Below the pieces are notes generated by a model. The model was not told the origin of the DNA and searched no databases. It saw only the letters and a program-made list of their open reading frames with translations. Of a stretch of 64,000 nt of DNA, positions 1-9,315 are shown piece after piece (positions within the stretch are counted from its first letter, which is position 1; each line of letters begins with the position of its first letter). The translations under genes were made by a program, and so were the position numbers. The DNA comes from Prochlorococcus marinus XMU1406 (lineage in GTDB: Bacteria; Cyanobacteriota; Cyanobacteriia; PCC-6307; Cyanobiaceae), in assembly GCF_017696055.1 (NCBI RefSeq), contig NZ_JAAORG010000001.1:434001-498000 (forward strand), read 5' to 3'.

Positions 1-1
1 T

Positions 2-355
2 TCGAAAATCAGAGCAGGGAATACACTTTTAGATGTAGCTGGGGAAATCGAAGATATTGTTTTAAAAAATGGTTTTAGTGTTGTGGAAGACTATACAGGT
101 CATGGAGTAGGAAGAAATCTTCATGAAGAACCATCTGTATTTAATTTTCGGACCAAAGAATTGCCCAACGTCGTCCTTCGTGAAGGAATGACATTAGCTG
201 TGGAACCTATTGTTAATGAAGGGACTAAATTTTGCAAAACATTAAATGATAAATGGACCGTAATAACAAAAGATGGAAAATTATCGGCTCAATGGGAGCA
301 TACAATAGTTGTTTTAAAAGATGGTATTGAAATATTGACAGATAGAGATTTCTAG
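2..355 (+). CDS. map: Methionine aminopeptidase type I (5' truncated by window edge)
   Basis: The reading frame is open from base 2, so the N-terminal half of the protein lies outside the window; 117 C-terminal residues are visible. They carry the family's metal-binding landmarks: TGHGVG with its His, followed by LHEEP, then AVEP with a metal-binding Glu, and QWEHT with the last Glu. The enzyme removes the initiator methionine from nascent proteins in the cytosol. The gene converges with the next one, three bases from its stop. The internal GTG at 83 is not a real start because the frame continues upstream in good homology. Confidence 0.95.
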   Translation, partial: SKIRAGNTLLDVAGEIEDIVLKNGFSVVEDYTGHGVGRNLHEEPSVFNFRTKELPNVVLREGMTLAVEPIVNEGTKFCKTLNDKWTVITKDGKLSAQWEHTIVVLKDGIEILTDRDF

Positions 356-358
356 ACA

Positions 359-1105
359 CTATGATTTGTACTTGTAGATAATTTGACAATACAAAAAATT
401 AAAAAACTCTTTCAATGGAAAAACTATGTAGGTAAGAGGGTTAGGACTAACTATTATTAAATATTTTTTTGAATTGGCTAAATTATAAATTTTTTTAGAA
501 ACAAATTTGGGACTCATTATTCCGATGGGATTTAGTTCTGATTTAAAAGGCCCTAAGATGATTTTTTTTATTATTAATTTGTTCTTTGTATTTTGATCCA
601 GAAGATTTTTTTTGAAAGAAACTAATTGACCAATAAGGGATTTACTAATCTCATATGAAGGATTTAGGGCTGGGAATATTTCTGCTTCAGATGTGTTTAT
701 CCAAATCTCTTTTTTTATTAATGAATCATTGGTTAGAGCAATATCTTCAAATAAATTTAAAAATTTGAATTTGCTTAATGCATTTATCTCTATTGAGTTT
801 TCATAATTGGAATTTGCTCTACTCAAATCATAGATACCATGGTTCAAAATTAAAATGTCTATCTTTTCTAATTGTTTTTTTAATAAAGCCTCTTTCCCAC
901 ATTCCCATTTAATCCATTCGTTTGGAGATTCAAGATTTATTTCATAATTAGTTTTACTATGAGTAAATCCAATCACTTTATATCCTTTTTGACGAAACAA
1001 CTTTGTTAATTCTTTCCCTAGCGCACCTGAGGCTCCAGTAATTCCTATAGTTTTTTCGTTGTTGGGTGAATTTATCATTTTGCTTGATTTTTTATGAGAT
1101 ACCAA
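359..1105 (-). CDS. Short-chain dehydrogenase/reductase (SDR), substrate unknown
   Basis: This is a 248-residue Rossmann oxidoreductase. The nucleotide-binding motif TGASGALG is at residues 23-30, NHG (in place of NAG) at 88-90, and the catalytic Tyr and Lys at YEISK, 151-155. All classical SDR residues are therefore present and an active NAD(P)-dependent enzyme is likely, but the substrate cannot be read from sequence. The frame has ATGs at 1105 and 1078; the second would trim nine polar residues and is an equally plausible start. Confidence 0.8.
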   Translation of the reverse strand: MVSHKKSSKMINSPNNEKTIGITGASGALGKELTKLFRQKGYKVIGFTHSKTNYEINLESPNEWIKWECGKEALLKKQLEKIDILILNHGIYDLSRANSNYENSIEINALSKFKFLNLFEDIALTNDSLIKKEIWINTSEAEIFPALNPSYEISKSLIGQLVSFKKNLLDQNTKNKLIIKKIILGPFKSELNPIGIMSPKFVSKKIYNLANSKKYLIIVSPNPLTYIVFPLKEFFNFLYCQIIYKYKS

Positions 1106-1234
1106 AGAATTAAAATAAATTTACCAAAAAAAAGAATATTTATTTTTTTATTTGGTTAAAACTCATAAATAAATATTTGTTTAGTTCTGAAAAAAATATT
1201 ATCTTGAACCTATTGATAAATAATTTTACTAATT

Positions 1235-2344
1235 ATGAGCGATATATTATTAATTGGTTCATGTGAGCCATTTAGTGGTAAGTCTGCAATGGTTCTTGGG
1301 ATAGCAAAAAAACTTTTACAGAAGAAAAAAAAAGTACGTATAGGAAAACCGCTAGCAACATGTATTGAACTTACTAATCTTCCTTCAATGTCTTATGAAG
1401 GATTAATAGATGATGATGTCAAGTTTATTGGATCAACTTTAAATATCGAAGAGGAGAATTTAATTTCTTCAGTAGGATTATTGGATAATATTTCAGCTGA
1501 AAAAAGAATCTTCAATAAAGACTTACTCCCAGGAAAAGGTTTTGATCAGATTGAAGAATTGGTTAATGATGATTTTGAAGGCCTGAATATTTTAGAGGCA
1601 GCTGGAAGTCTTCATGAAGGTATGATTTATGGCTTAAGTCTGCAACAACTAGCAAAGGATTTAGATGCGAAAGTTTTAATTGTGAATTTATGGGAAGATT
1701 GTAAAAGTGTGGATGCATTACTTGATGCGAAAAAACAATTGGGTGAGAAATTGGCTGGAGTTGTATTGAACGGAGTTTTGCCGCAAGAAGTCGAAAAAGT
1801 TAAAAATGAAATAGTCCCTTCTCTTAAAGATCTTGATATTGAAGTTTTTGGGGTGATGCCTAAATCACCACTTCTAAGAAGTGTCACCGTCGGTGAGCTT
1901 GTAAGAAGACTAGATGCCCAAGTGATTTGTTGTCCTGAAAAAGATCAATTACTTGTTGAGACATTAAGTATTGGTGCAATGGGGGTGAATTCTGCAATGG
2001 AATTTTTTAGGAGAAGACGAAATATGGCTGTAGTTACTGGAGCTGATAGAACTGATATCCAACTCGCTGCTTTGGAGGCTTCGACTCAATGCCTGATCCT
2101 AACTGGCTTAGGAGACCCTTTGTCACAATTAATTCATAGAGCGGAGGAATTGGAGGTCCCAATTTTAAAGGTGGAATTAGATACTCTTTCCACAGTAGAA
2201 ATTATTGAACAAGCTTTTGGTCATGTCAGGATTCATGAATCAATTAAAGCGTCTTATGCTATTCAATTAGTTCAAGAGCATGTAAATCTAAAAAGAATTC
2301 TCGAAAAGATAGATTTTCCCTGCAATTTTTCAGATAAATGCTAA
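1235..2344 (+). CDS. BioD-like P-loop plus DRTGG-domain protein (Pta N-terminal-like)
   Basis: The protein has 369 residues. The N-terminal half is a BioD/CobQ-like nucleotide-binding domain with the P-loop GSCEPFSGKS at residues 8-17. The second half is a DRTGG-type domain with GADRTD near 269-274. This arrangement matches the N-terminal part of long phosphotransacetylases, without the catalytic acetyltransferase domain. It occurs as a stand-alone protein in cyanobacteria and its role is unproven; a regulatory or nucleotide-sensing function is inference. An uncharacterised gene follows 25 bases downstream on the same strand. Confidence 0.75.
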   Translation: MSDILLIGSCEPFSGKSAMVLGIAKKLLQKKKKVRIGKPLATCIELTNLPSMSYEGLIDDDVKFIGSTLNIEEENLISSVGLLDNISAEKRIFNKDLLPGKGFDQIEELVNDDFEGLNILEAAGSLHEGMIYGLSLQQLAKDLDAKVLIVNLWEDCKSVDALLDAKKQLGEKLAGVVLNGVLPQEVEKVKNEIVPSLKDLDIEVFGVMPKSPLLRSVTVGELVRRLDAQVICCPEKDQLLVETLSIGAMGVNSAMEFFRRRRNMAVVTGADRTDIQLAALEASTQCLILTGLGDPLSQLIHRAEELEVPILKVELDTLSTVEIIEQAFGHVRIHESIKASYAIQLVQEHVNLKRILEKIDFPCNFSDKC

Positions 2345-2369
2345 TTTCAAATATAGGAACTTTATTATT

Positions 2370-2882
2370 TTGAGTCGCTCTCTAGATCTACCAGCAACTG
2401 AAGGTGTTGATGCCTTAGCTCAAGAACTTGCAAAACTCCAAGATAATGGGAAAAGGAGAATTGCTTTTTTAGGTACTAGACATGTACCGGTTGTTGATAT
2501 CCACTTAATTGAGCTGATAGCAAGGTCTTTAGCAGAGGAAGGACATAATATCCTTACTTCTGGATCTCAAGGTGTCAATGCAGCGGTTATTCGAGCTGTC
2601 TTAGATATTAATCCATCATTATTAACTGTCTTATTGCCACAAAGTCTTGATAGACAAATACCGGAAATAAAGGAACAACTTGAGAGGGTTATGCATTTGG
2701 TTGAAAAAAGTGAAAATGATGAATTACCTTTGCCACTTGCAAGCAGTCTTTGCAATCAGGAAATAATTACTAGGTGCGATCAATTAATATGCTTTGCCTT
2801 TCACGATAGTGAAACTTTGCTAAATAGTTGTAGATGCGCGGAAGAAATGGGGAAAGTGGTTAGTTTGTTATTTTTTGATTAA
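2370..2882 (+). CDS. Conserved cyanobacterial protein, Rossmann-like (LOG/DprA-type fold)
   Basis: The 170-residue protein begins with TTG. After a short helical lead it has a beta strand and glycine-containing turn (IAFLGTRHVP), then a GSQGVN turn and a late strand followed by EEMGK. This pattern suggests a nucleotide-binding Rossmann-like fold of the DprA/LOG type. No catalytic motif is clear enough to assign an activity. It lies 25 bases after the P-loop/DRTGG gene on the same strand and may be co-transcribed with it. Confidence 0.6.
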   Translation: MSRSLDLPATEGVDALAQELAKLQDNGKRRIAFLGTRHVPVVDIHLIELIARSLAEEGHNILTSGSQGVNAAVIRAVLDINPSLLTVLLPQSLDRQIPEIKEQLERVMHLVEKSENDELPLPLASSLCNQEIITRCDQLICFAFHDSETLLNSCRCAEEMGKVVSLLFFD

Positions 2883-2949
2883 ATTAATCCATTTTCCCTT
2901 ATTAAAAGATGATTTATGCTAATAATATTTAGCGTTAAACAAATTTACT

Positions 2950-3447
2950 ATGGCAGAAAGTTTTTCATTTGATGTAGTTTCTGATTTTGATAGACAGGAA
3001 TTAGTCAACACTTTGGATCAAGTAAAAAGAGAAATTTCACAACGTTATGATCTGAAGGGTACAGACACTTCAGTTGATTTAGATAAAGAAAATATTATAA
3101 TAATCACTAACAGCGAGTTAACCTTAAATGCTGTTAATGACATAATTAGACAAAAGGCAATAAAAAGAAACTTATCTTTAAAAATATTTGACTACGGTGA
3201 AATTGAAATTGTTAGTGGTAATAGAATAAAACAGACAATTTTATTAAAGCAAGGAATTAAGCAAGAAATTGCAAAAAAAATCAGTAAAAACATTAGAGAT
3301 CAAATAAAAAAAATTAATGTCAGCATCAATGGAGAAACACTCAGAGTTGCTAGTAAGAGCAAAAATGATCTTCAATTAGCAATTAAGCTTGTTTGTGAGT
3401 TGGAAGAGTCTTTTAATATTCCTCTAAAAGCAAATAACTTTAGATAA
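2950..3447 (+). CDS. yajQ: YajQ family nucleotide-binding protein
   Basis: At 165 residues it has the usual YajQ length and the typical opening ESFSFDVVSDFDRQE, then SQRYDLKGT and a C-terminal half rich in Lys and Ile. YajQ proteins have two ferredoxin-like domains and bind nucleotides; in some bacteria they bind cyclic di-GMP. No partner is evident here. The next small gene starts 26 bases downstream. Confidence 0.92.
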   Translation: MAESFSFDVVSDFDRQELVNTLDQVKREISQRYDLKGTDTSVDLDKENIIIITNSELTLNAVNDIIRQKAIKRNLSLKIFDYGEIEIVSGNRIKQTILLKQGIKQEIAKKISKNIRDQIKKINVSINGETLRVASKSKNDLQLAIKLVCELEESFNIPLKANNFR

Positions 3448-3473
3448 GATCTTTAATAAGATTATTTTAAAGT

Positions 3474-3683
3474 ATGTCAGATTATTCAGAATCTCTCATT
3501 AAATCATTGATTAATAAAGTAAAAGAATATCCTCGTTTTTCAAACAAAGAAATAGAGAAATTTTGTTGGATGGCGGTACATGAGTATAAGCATGGAGTTT
3601 TACCTTCTGAATATGACATTAGGGAGATAGATGAGGAACTTTATTTAGAACTTTTGCAAGAATTTAAATCAAATATCAAGTAA
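3474..3683 (+). CDS. Small conserved protein, unknown
   Basis: A 69-residue, mildly acidic soluble protein with an ATG start 26 bases after yajQ. It contains WMAVHEYKHGVLPSEYD and ends in a helical Glu/Leu-rich segment. No transmembrane segment or signal peptide is visible. HEYKH superficially resembles an HExxH zinc motif, but the protein is too short to be a metalloprotease, so I read that as chance. Confidence 0.55.
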   Translation: MSDYSESLIKSLINKVKEYPRFSNKEIEKFCWMAVHEYKHGVLPSEYDIREIDEELYLELLQEFKSNIK

Positions 3684-3792
3684 ATAATTTCTATATTAGA
3701 TTTTACAATTATTAAAAAAATATTTTAATTAAATGCCTTATTAATGCACTAATTAGTCTATTTAAATATGATTAATTAAAAGAAAAAATTTA

Positions 3793-4596
3793 ATGTCTAC
3801 ATCCTTTAAAAATGTCACGCCAACAGGTCCTGGTGGAACAGCAACATTATTGATTGTTTTGTCTTTTACTGGTTTTCTTTTGCTCACCCAATCTCTCTTT
3901 GTTGTTCCTTCTGGACAAGTTGCAGTTATTACAACACTAGGGAAAGTCAGTGGCCCCTCTAGGAGAGCTGGTTTAAACTTTAAAATTCCATTTGTTCAGT
4001 CTGTATATCCATTCGATATAAAAACCCAAGTTCAACCCGAAAAATTTGAAACTTTAACTAAAGATCTGCAAGTGATTAGGGCTACAGCTACTGTTAAGTA
4101 TTCAGTAAAACCTAACGAAGCAGGAAGGATCTTCGCAACGATTGCAAGTAGAAATAGTGATGTTTATCAAAAAATTGTTCAGCCATCTTTGCTAAAAGCT
4201 TTAAAATCAGTCTTTTCTCAATATGAGCTAGAAACAATTGCTACTGAATTCGCAGTAATTTCTGAAAAAGTAGGTGACACTGTTGCACAAGAACTTAACT
4301 CATTTGATTATGTAGATGTTAAAAGTTTAGATCTTACTGGATTAGAGATTGCTGAAGAATATAGAGCTGCGATCGAACAAAAGCAAATAGCCGGTCAGCA
4401 ATTACTAAGAGCAAAAACAGAAGTTGAAATTGCTGAACAAGAAGCACTTAGATATGAGACATTAAATAGAAGTCTCGACGATCAGGTCCTTTTCAAATTA
4501 TTTCTCGACAAATGGGATGGTAGTACACAAGTTGTACCTGGCCTGCCGGGCTCTGAAGGAAGTGGCCCCCCAGTAATAGTTGGCGGTAGAAGATAA
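3793..4596 (+). CDS. Prohibitin/SPFH (Band 7) membrane protein
   Basis: The protein has 267 residues. An N-terminal membrane segment at about residues 16-36 is followed by the SPFH domain (PSGQVAVITTLGKV, then VKYSVKP) and a charged helix rich in Ala, Glu and Gln at about 180-225. A Gly/Pro-rich tail ends the protein. Prohibitin-like proteins form large rings in the inner or thylakoid membrane and act with membrane proteases. The gene converges with hemL across a hairpin that probably terminates both. Confidence 0.88.
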   Translation: MSTSFKNVTPTGPGGTATLLIVLSFTGFLLLTQSLFVVPSGQVAVITTLGKVSGPSRRAGLNFKIPFVQSVYPFDIKTQVQPEKFETLTKDLQVIRATATVKYSVKPNEAGRIFATIASRNSDVYQKIVQPSLLKALKSVFSQYELETIATEFAVISEKVGDTVAQELNSFDYVDVKSLDLTGLEIAEEYRAAIEQKQIAGQQLLRAKTEVEIAEQEALRYETLNRSLDDQVLFKLFLDKWDGSTQVVPGLPGSEGSGPPVIVGGRR

Positions 4597-4623
4597 TTAT
4601 TTAAATTAATATTTCTAAAAGTT

Positions 4624-4670
4624 TAATCATTTACTAATTTTTCTTTAAGGAAATTAACAGTAAATGATTA
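4624..4670. terminator. Probable bidirectional terminator hairpin between prohibitin and hemL
   Basis: A perfect 12-base inverted repeat, TAATCATTTACT at 4624-4635 and AGTAAATGATTA at 4659-4670, flanks an inner AATTT/AAATT pair at 4636-4640 and 4651-4655. It sits exactly between two convergent genes and its right arm includes the hemL stop codon. The stem is AT-rich, but it is the longest perfect inverted repeat I noticed in a gap. Confidence 0.6.
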
Positions 4671-5969
4671 TTTCTTTATTGCATTAAAAGATTCGTCAAA
4701 AGCCTCGATAGTTTTATCAATTTCTTCTTCGTTGTGAGCTAGCGATGTGAAACCGGCTTCAAAAGGACTTGGGGCTAAATAAATTCCTCGTCGAAGCATT
4801 TCTCTATGCAACTTACCAAAAAGTTCGGCATCATTTGTTTTGGCTTCATCAAAGTTCCTTACTGGCCCATCACATAAGAAAAATCCAAACATAGCGCTTA
4901 CACTTCCACCATTAATAGCTATACCGTTATTTTCTGCAGACTGAATTATCCCTTCAATTAATCTAGAAGTTGTTGCATCAAGTTTATCGTATGTACCATC
5001 TTGTTTGAGCAGTTCAAGAGTTTTTATTCCAGCAGTCATTGCGAGTGGATTACCGCTCAAAGTGCCCGCTTGGTAAACAGGTCCTGAAGGAGCTACCATG
5101 GACATTATTTCTTTCTTGCCTCCATAGGCTCCAACAGGTAGGCCTCCACCAATTACTTTCCCAAGGGTGGTTAAATCAGGAGTTACTCCAAACTTTTCTT
5201 GTGCGCCTCCATAACTTATTCTGAATCCAGTCATTACTTCGTCAAAAACTAATAGGGATCCATTCTCAGTTGTTAATTCTCTTAATCCTTCCAAGAAACC
5301 AGGTTCTGGAGTAATAAATCCAGCATTGCCAACGATAGGCTCAAGAATAACTCCCGAAATGGCATCAGGGTTTTCAGAAAATAATTTTTTTACTGCTTCA
5401 AGGTCATTGTAGGGAGCAGTAAGTGTGTTGGCAGTTGTCGTCCGTGGAACACCTGGAGAATCTGGCAAACCTAGAGTAGCCACACCTGATCCTGCTTTCA
5501 CTAAAAACATATCTGCATGACCGTGATAGCAACCGTCAAATTTAATAACTTTATCTCTTCCAGTAAATGCTCGCATAAGTCTCAAAACAGCCATGCATGC
5601 TTCAGTTCCACTATTAACGAATCTAACCATTTCTACAGATGGGACTGCATCAATTACCATTTCAGCAAGTTTATTCTCTAGAACGCATGGAGCACCAAAG
5701 CTCGTGCCTTTCTCAATTGCTTCCTGTAATGCTGTTGTAACTTCAGGGTGGGCATGTCCACATATAGCTGGCCCCCAACTTCCTATATAGTCAATATATC
5801 TATTTCCATCAATATCCCAAGCAAAAGGACCTTTGACTCTATCAAAAACTATTGGCTGGCCTCCTACTGACTTAAAAGCTCTTACTGGAGAGCTTACTCC
5901 TCCTGGCATTAGTTGTTGGGCGGCGGAGAAAATCTCTTCTGATTTGGTGTATTTTAATATGTCAGTCAC
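4668..5969 (-). CDS. hemL: Glutamate-1-semialdehyde 2,1-aminomutase
   Basis: This 433-residue PLP enzyme converts glutamate-1-semialdehyde to 5-aminolevulinate, the first committed tetrapyrrole precursor in cyanobacteria. Visible landmarks are the fold-type I aminotransferase segment FDEVMTGFR at 242-250 and the PLP-binding Lys at 271 in [19 protein letters not shown] at 116-124 is also present. Length and start are standard for the family. It fits with HemC, HemH, POR and ChlLNB elsewhere in the window. Confidence 0.97.
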   Translation of the reverse strand: MTDILKYTKSEEIFSAAQQLMPGGVSSPVRAFKSVGGQPIVFDRVKGPFAWDIDGNRYIDYIGSWGPAICGHAHPEVTTALQEAIEKGTSFGAPCVLENKLAEMVIDAVPSVEMVRFVNSGTEACMAVLRLMRAFTGRDKVIKFDGCYHGHADMFLVKAGSGVATLGLPDSPGVPRTTTANTLTAPYNDLEAVKKLFSENPDAISGVILEPIVGNAGFITPEPGFLEGLRELTTENGSLLVFDEVMTGFRISYGGAQEKFGVTPDLTTLGKVIGGGLPVGAYGGKKEIMSMVAPSGPVYQAGTLSGNPLAMTAGIKTLELLKQDGTYDKLDATTSRLIEGIIQSAENNGIAINGGSVSAMFGFFLCDGPVRNFDEAKTNDAELFGKLHREMLRRGIYLAPSPFEAGFTSLAHNEEEIDKTIEAFDESFNAIKK

Positions 5970-6195
5970 AATTTAGATAAATGATGTTTTGAGAAAAATT
6001 TTGTCATGTTCTAAATTAGAAATAAGTAAAAATTTTGTCAATTAGATTGAAATTCTACATTATGATATTTTTATTGCGATAGTTTGGATTGTAAATTATT
6101 AATTTTAAAGAAATAATGATAAAAAACAATTCTATTTTGGATAACTCTTTATTTATAAGCGTTTTCAGGCACTAAAGAAATTTAATTTATTTTAT

Positions 6196-7041
6196 TTATA
6201 TTTCGAAGAAATTATCCTCATCCTCAAAAAAATTTTCATTTATTTCGTTTAAGTTAAGATCTATCATTACTGGGGCATGATCACTTGGACGCAAATTTCC
6301 TCTAGGTGAGCTGTCTATAACAGAACTTTTAAGTTTTGATGACAGTTCTTTGCTGATATAAATGTGGTCTATTCTCCAACCTTTATTTAATTCAAATGCA
6401 TTATTACGGTAATCCCACCAACTCCAATGGCCAGTATTTTGTTCAAAAATCCTGAAAGAATCTATTAATCTTTTTTTCAGAACATTATTTAGTGCATTTC
6501 TCTCTATCTCAGATGCCATTATTCCGCCTTCATATTTCATTGGATCATGAATATCCAAGTTAGATGGAGCAACATTAAAATCACCCATTAGACAAATTAA
6601 TTCTCCTTTTTGTTCTTGCTCATCCAGAAATGAAGCTAAACAATTTAACCAATTAATTTTGTATTCGAACTTACTAGATTCTAAAGAAGATCCGTTTGGC
6701 ACATAGACATTTATGATTTTAATACCATTAATATCTGCAGAAATTAATCTTTTTTGATCTAGGAAAATTTCGATATTTTGATTAGATTCGGTACAACCAT
6801 AGAATCCTTTTTTAACATTTTCTGGCTTTATTTTAGAGACAATAGCCACACCATTGTATGACTTTTGTCCGTAGACCTCTACGGAGTATCCTAATTTTTC
6901 AAAAGGTTCAACAGGGAAACTATTATCCATCACTTTTGTTTCCTGCAAACACAGAATATCTGGATTAACCTGATTAATCCAATCTATTATTTGTGAAAGT
7001 CTGGTTCTTATAGAGTTAACATTCCAAGTTGCTATTAACAA
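6196..7041 (-). CDS. xthA: Exodeoxyribonuclease III (AP endonuclease)
   Basis: A 281-residue Mg-dependent AP endonuclease of the exonuclease III family, used in base excision repair. Catalytic motifs are WNVNSIR at 6-12, LQETK with the metal-binding Glu34, GDFN at 153-156 and SDHAPV at 253-258. The start codon is TTG directly before the family's conserved LIATWN. A 20-residue acidic C-terminal tail is an extra feature. The 226 bases between xthA and hemL hold only AT-rich sequence with no supported gene. Confidence 0.95.
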   Translation of the reverse strand: MLIATWNVNSIRTRLSQIIDWINQVNPDILCLQETKVMDNSFPVEPFEKLGYSVEVYGQKSYNGVAIVSKIKPENVKKGFYGCTESNQNIEIFLDQKRLISADINGIKIINVYVPNGSSLESSKFEYKINWLNCLASFLDEQEQKGELICLMGDFNVAPSNLDIHDPMKYEGGIMASEIERNALNNVLKKRLIDSFRIFEQNTGHWSWWDYRNNAFELNKGWRIDHIYISKELSSKLKSSVIDSSPRGNLRPSDHAPVMIDLNLNEINENFFEDEDNFFEI

Positions 7042-7112
7042 ATTTCTACTAAAATATGTAAAATTAAGTTAGCAAAGAATTTTGGTGTTAAAGAATTTTG
7101 AAATTAAATAAA

Positions 7113-7406
7113 ATGAAAAATTATTTTTGCAAAAGCCTTCCTAAACCAATAACTTTTGTAATTTTTTTTATTTTGTTAAATTCCTTAAAAGGTAATTACC
7201 TAAATGCTGAATATTTATTTAAAGAATTAGAAATTGATACCTCAACTAAAACAGAAGATGATAGTTCAGTTATTCCGACCAATCCTTTTGAACTTGTGGA
7301 AATGATTCGAAGACAAAATAGTATGAATGATGCGACTAATCCTTCTGATGCTATTGATGATGCGTTAAAGTCTTTTAATAGTCTGGAGGGAAAACAAGAA
7401 ATTTAA
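7113..7406 (+). CDS. Small exported protein, unknown
   Basis: About 97 residues from the ATG at 7113; an in-frame TTG at 7098 would add five. The N-terminus is basic, followed by a hydrophobic stretch (FVIFFILLNSL) and then a polar mature region, as expected for a signal peptide or anchor. The rest is acidic and contains PFELVEMIRRQNSMNDAT. No enzymatic motif is seen. The following unknown gene starts about 30 bases downstream and may be co-transcribed. Confidence 0.55.
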   Translation: MKNYFCKSLPKPITFVIFFILLNSLKGNYLNAEYLFKELEIDTSTKTEDDSSVIPTNPFELVEMIRRQNSMNDATNPSDAIDDALKSFNSLEGKQEI

Positions 7407-7437
7407 TACGATAAATTGTTATTTTCAAATTTTTAAT

Positions 7438-8028
7438 ATGTTAAAAAACCCTATCCCAAAAGTTACTAACCAATTGCAGCACAGAGCAATCGGAATTATT
7501 AATGGTAAATTTACTCCCCATGGTATTGAACAATTAAATAGGGGCTTTTTAATTGATAATAAAGGCGAAAAAATTGAAACAGTAGTACTAGGTAAAGCAT
7601 TATCACTTTTAAAAAAGCATATTGATTTAAAGAAAAATTATTATTGGATTGTTTATCCAAAGAATAAAAATACTGAAAACTTACATTTACAGGTTGCAGG
7701 CATCTGGGATCCTTATCAATTGAATGATTTCCCAAATGATTCTTCAAACACTAACTTCTCTAAATTATTAGAAGAATTAGATCTAAAAGACAATTATTTT
7801 TCTGTTAGAGGAGAATTAGTTTTTGTTAACACTAAAAAGAAAGAAATTGTTATTAAAGTTTGCTCAGCTATAAAGTCAAAAAATTTAAAAAACAAAAATT
7901 TTAAATTGGTTATAAAAGGAGAGCTTTCTCTTGAACTTCTTCATAGTTTTGTAAGTTTAGATATCAACAGAAATGGAAATTCTTTGGAATTAATAAAGTA
8001 CGAAGTGATTGAAAAAAATCTTTCTTAA
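7438..8028 (+). CDS. Conserved cyanobacterial protein, unknown
   Basis: A 196-residue soluble, Lys-rich protein with ATG start. It opens HRAIGIINGKFTP and has repeated beta-strand-like stretches (YYWIVYPK, VAGIWDPY, YFSVRGELVFV, IVIKVCSA, FKLVIKGELS), suggesting a mostly beta fold. I do not recognise a characterised family. It lies 60 bases upstream of the larC-like gene on the same strand. Confidence 0.55.
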   Translation: MLKNPIPKVTNQLQHRAIGIINGKFTPHGIEQLNRGFLIDNKGEKIETVVLGKALSLLKKHIDLKKNYYWIVYPKNKNTENLHLQVAGIWDPYQLNDFPNDSSNTNFSKLLEELDLKDNYFSVRGELVFVNTKKKEIVIKVCSAIKSKNLKNKNFKLVIKGELSLELLHSFVSLDINRNGNSLELIKYEVIEKNLS

Positions 8029-8088
8029 AATAACTAGAATGAAAGGTTGATTCCACCGCAATTTTACCAAATAAGAAATCTTTGATTT

Positions 8089-9315
8089 ATGGAAGATGTT
8101 TTAATTGAATGTTCTCCTGGTATCTCTGGAGATATGTTGTTAGGAGCTTTTTATGATTTAGGGGTGCCTAAAAAAGTCATTGAACAACCACTTATTGATC
8201 TTGGATTAAAGGATCTATATCAACTAGAGTTTAAAGAATCAAAAAGTTGTTCAATAAGAGGTGTCAAGGCAAAGGTTGAGAATATTGATGGTAGTACTAT
8301 CAAAAGAAATTGGAGAAGTATTAAAGAACTTATTTTAAATGGCCACTTAGAGGATAAATTAAAAAAATTAATTTATGAAGTTTTTGAATCTTTAGCAATT
8401 GCCGAAGGAAAAGTACATGGTATCAAGTCTGAGGATGTTCATTTTCATGAAATTGGAGCTATAGATTCATTGGTGGATATCATTGGAGTATGTGCTGCAT
8501 TAAAGTATTTAAATCCAAAGAAGGTTTATTGTAATGAACCAATGTTGGGGAAAGGTTTTGTTCAGACTGAACATGGAAAATTATCTGTACCACCTCCTGC
8601 TGTAATAGAGCTAGTAAGACAAAAAAATATTAAGGTTTTATCAAACCGTGACTCAATAGAGGGCGAACTCTCAACACCTACTGGCATTGCTTTGATTGCT
8701 AATTTAGTCGACTCTCTAGAAGTCCCATCAAAATATTCTATTAACTCTTATGGAGTAGGAATTGGTAACCTAAAATTTCCATTCCCTAATTTGGTAAGAG
8801 TTTATAAAGTTACTTCATTTGAGGTTTCTTCTTTTAATGAACAGATTAATCCAAAGTGTGAAGATATATCTGTTCAAGAAGCATGGATTGATGACCAAAC
8901 ACCCGAAGATATATCTAATTTTGTAGAAAAACTAAGAATTGAGGGAGCTTACGACGTTTCTTATCAAGCTATCAATATGAAAAAAAATAGAATTGGTTTT
9001 TCTATTCAAGCAATCTTGCCCATAGAGAAAAAAGAATTTTTTAGGCGATTATGGTTTGATTATTCCAACACTATTGGGGTTCGTGAAAGGACCCAATCTA
9101 GGTGGATATTACTTAGACGCAGAGGAGAATGTTCAACTACTTTTGGAAATATAAAAGTTAAACAAACTTTGAAACCAGATGGATCTATAACCTTGAAACC
9201 AGAAAATGATGAGGTTTTGAGATTGAAATTAAAGCATAAAATATCAACTTACGAAATAAGAAAAATAATAAAAGAGTCAAGTAAGAACTTTAAAGCATTT
9301 GAAAACTGGAAATGA
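8089..9315 (+). CDS. larC: LarC-type nickel insertion protein (TIGR00299/UPF0272 family)
   Basis: The protein has 408 residues. The N-terminus ECSPGISGDMLLGAF and the segment HFHEIGAIDSLVDI are signatures of the LarC family, which inserts nickel into the pincer cofactor of lactate racemase in Lactobacillus. In that organism larC is read by a programmed frameshift; here it is one continuous frame. Neither larA, larB nor larE is near, so the metal and the client enzyme are open. The stop overlaps the next gene by ATGA, implying translational coupling. Confidence 0.8.
   Translation: MEDVLIECSPGISGDMLLGAFYDLGVPKKVIEQPLIDLGLKDLYQLEFKESKSCSIRGVKAKVENIDGSTIKRNWRSIKELILNGHLEDKLKKLIYEVFESLAIAEGKVHGIKSEDVHFHEIGAIDSLVDIIGVCAALKYLNPKKVYCNEPMLGKGFVQTEHGKLSVPPPAVIELVRQKNIKVLSNRDSIEGELSTPTGIALIANLVDSLEVPSKYSINSYGVGIGNLKFPFPNLVRVYKVTSFEVSSFNEQINPKCEDISVQEAWIDDQTPEDISNFVEKLRIEGAYDVSYQAINMKKNRIGFSIQAILPIEKKEFFRRLWFDYSNTIGVRERTQSRWILLRRRGECSTTFGNIKVKQTLKPDGSITLKPENDEVLRLKLKHKISTYEIRKIIKESSKNFKAFENWK

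Noticed and set aside
3576-3590. HEYKH in the 69-residue protein as a zinc protease motif
   Set aside because: The protein is far too short, has no third ligand or protease fold and no membrane or export signal.
5970-6195. tRNA or small RNA in the hemL-xthA gap
   Set aside because: I found no cloverleaf, T-loop or stable hairpin; only very short AT-rich frames are present.
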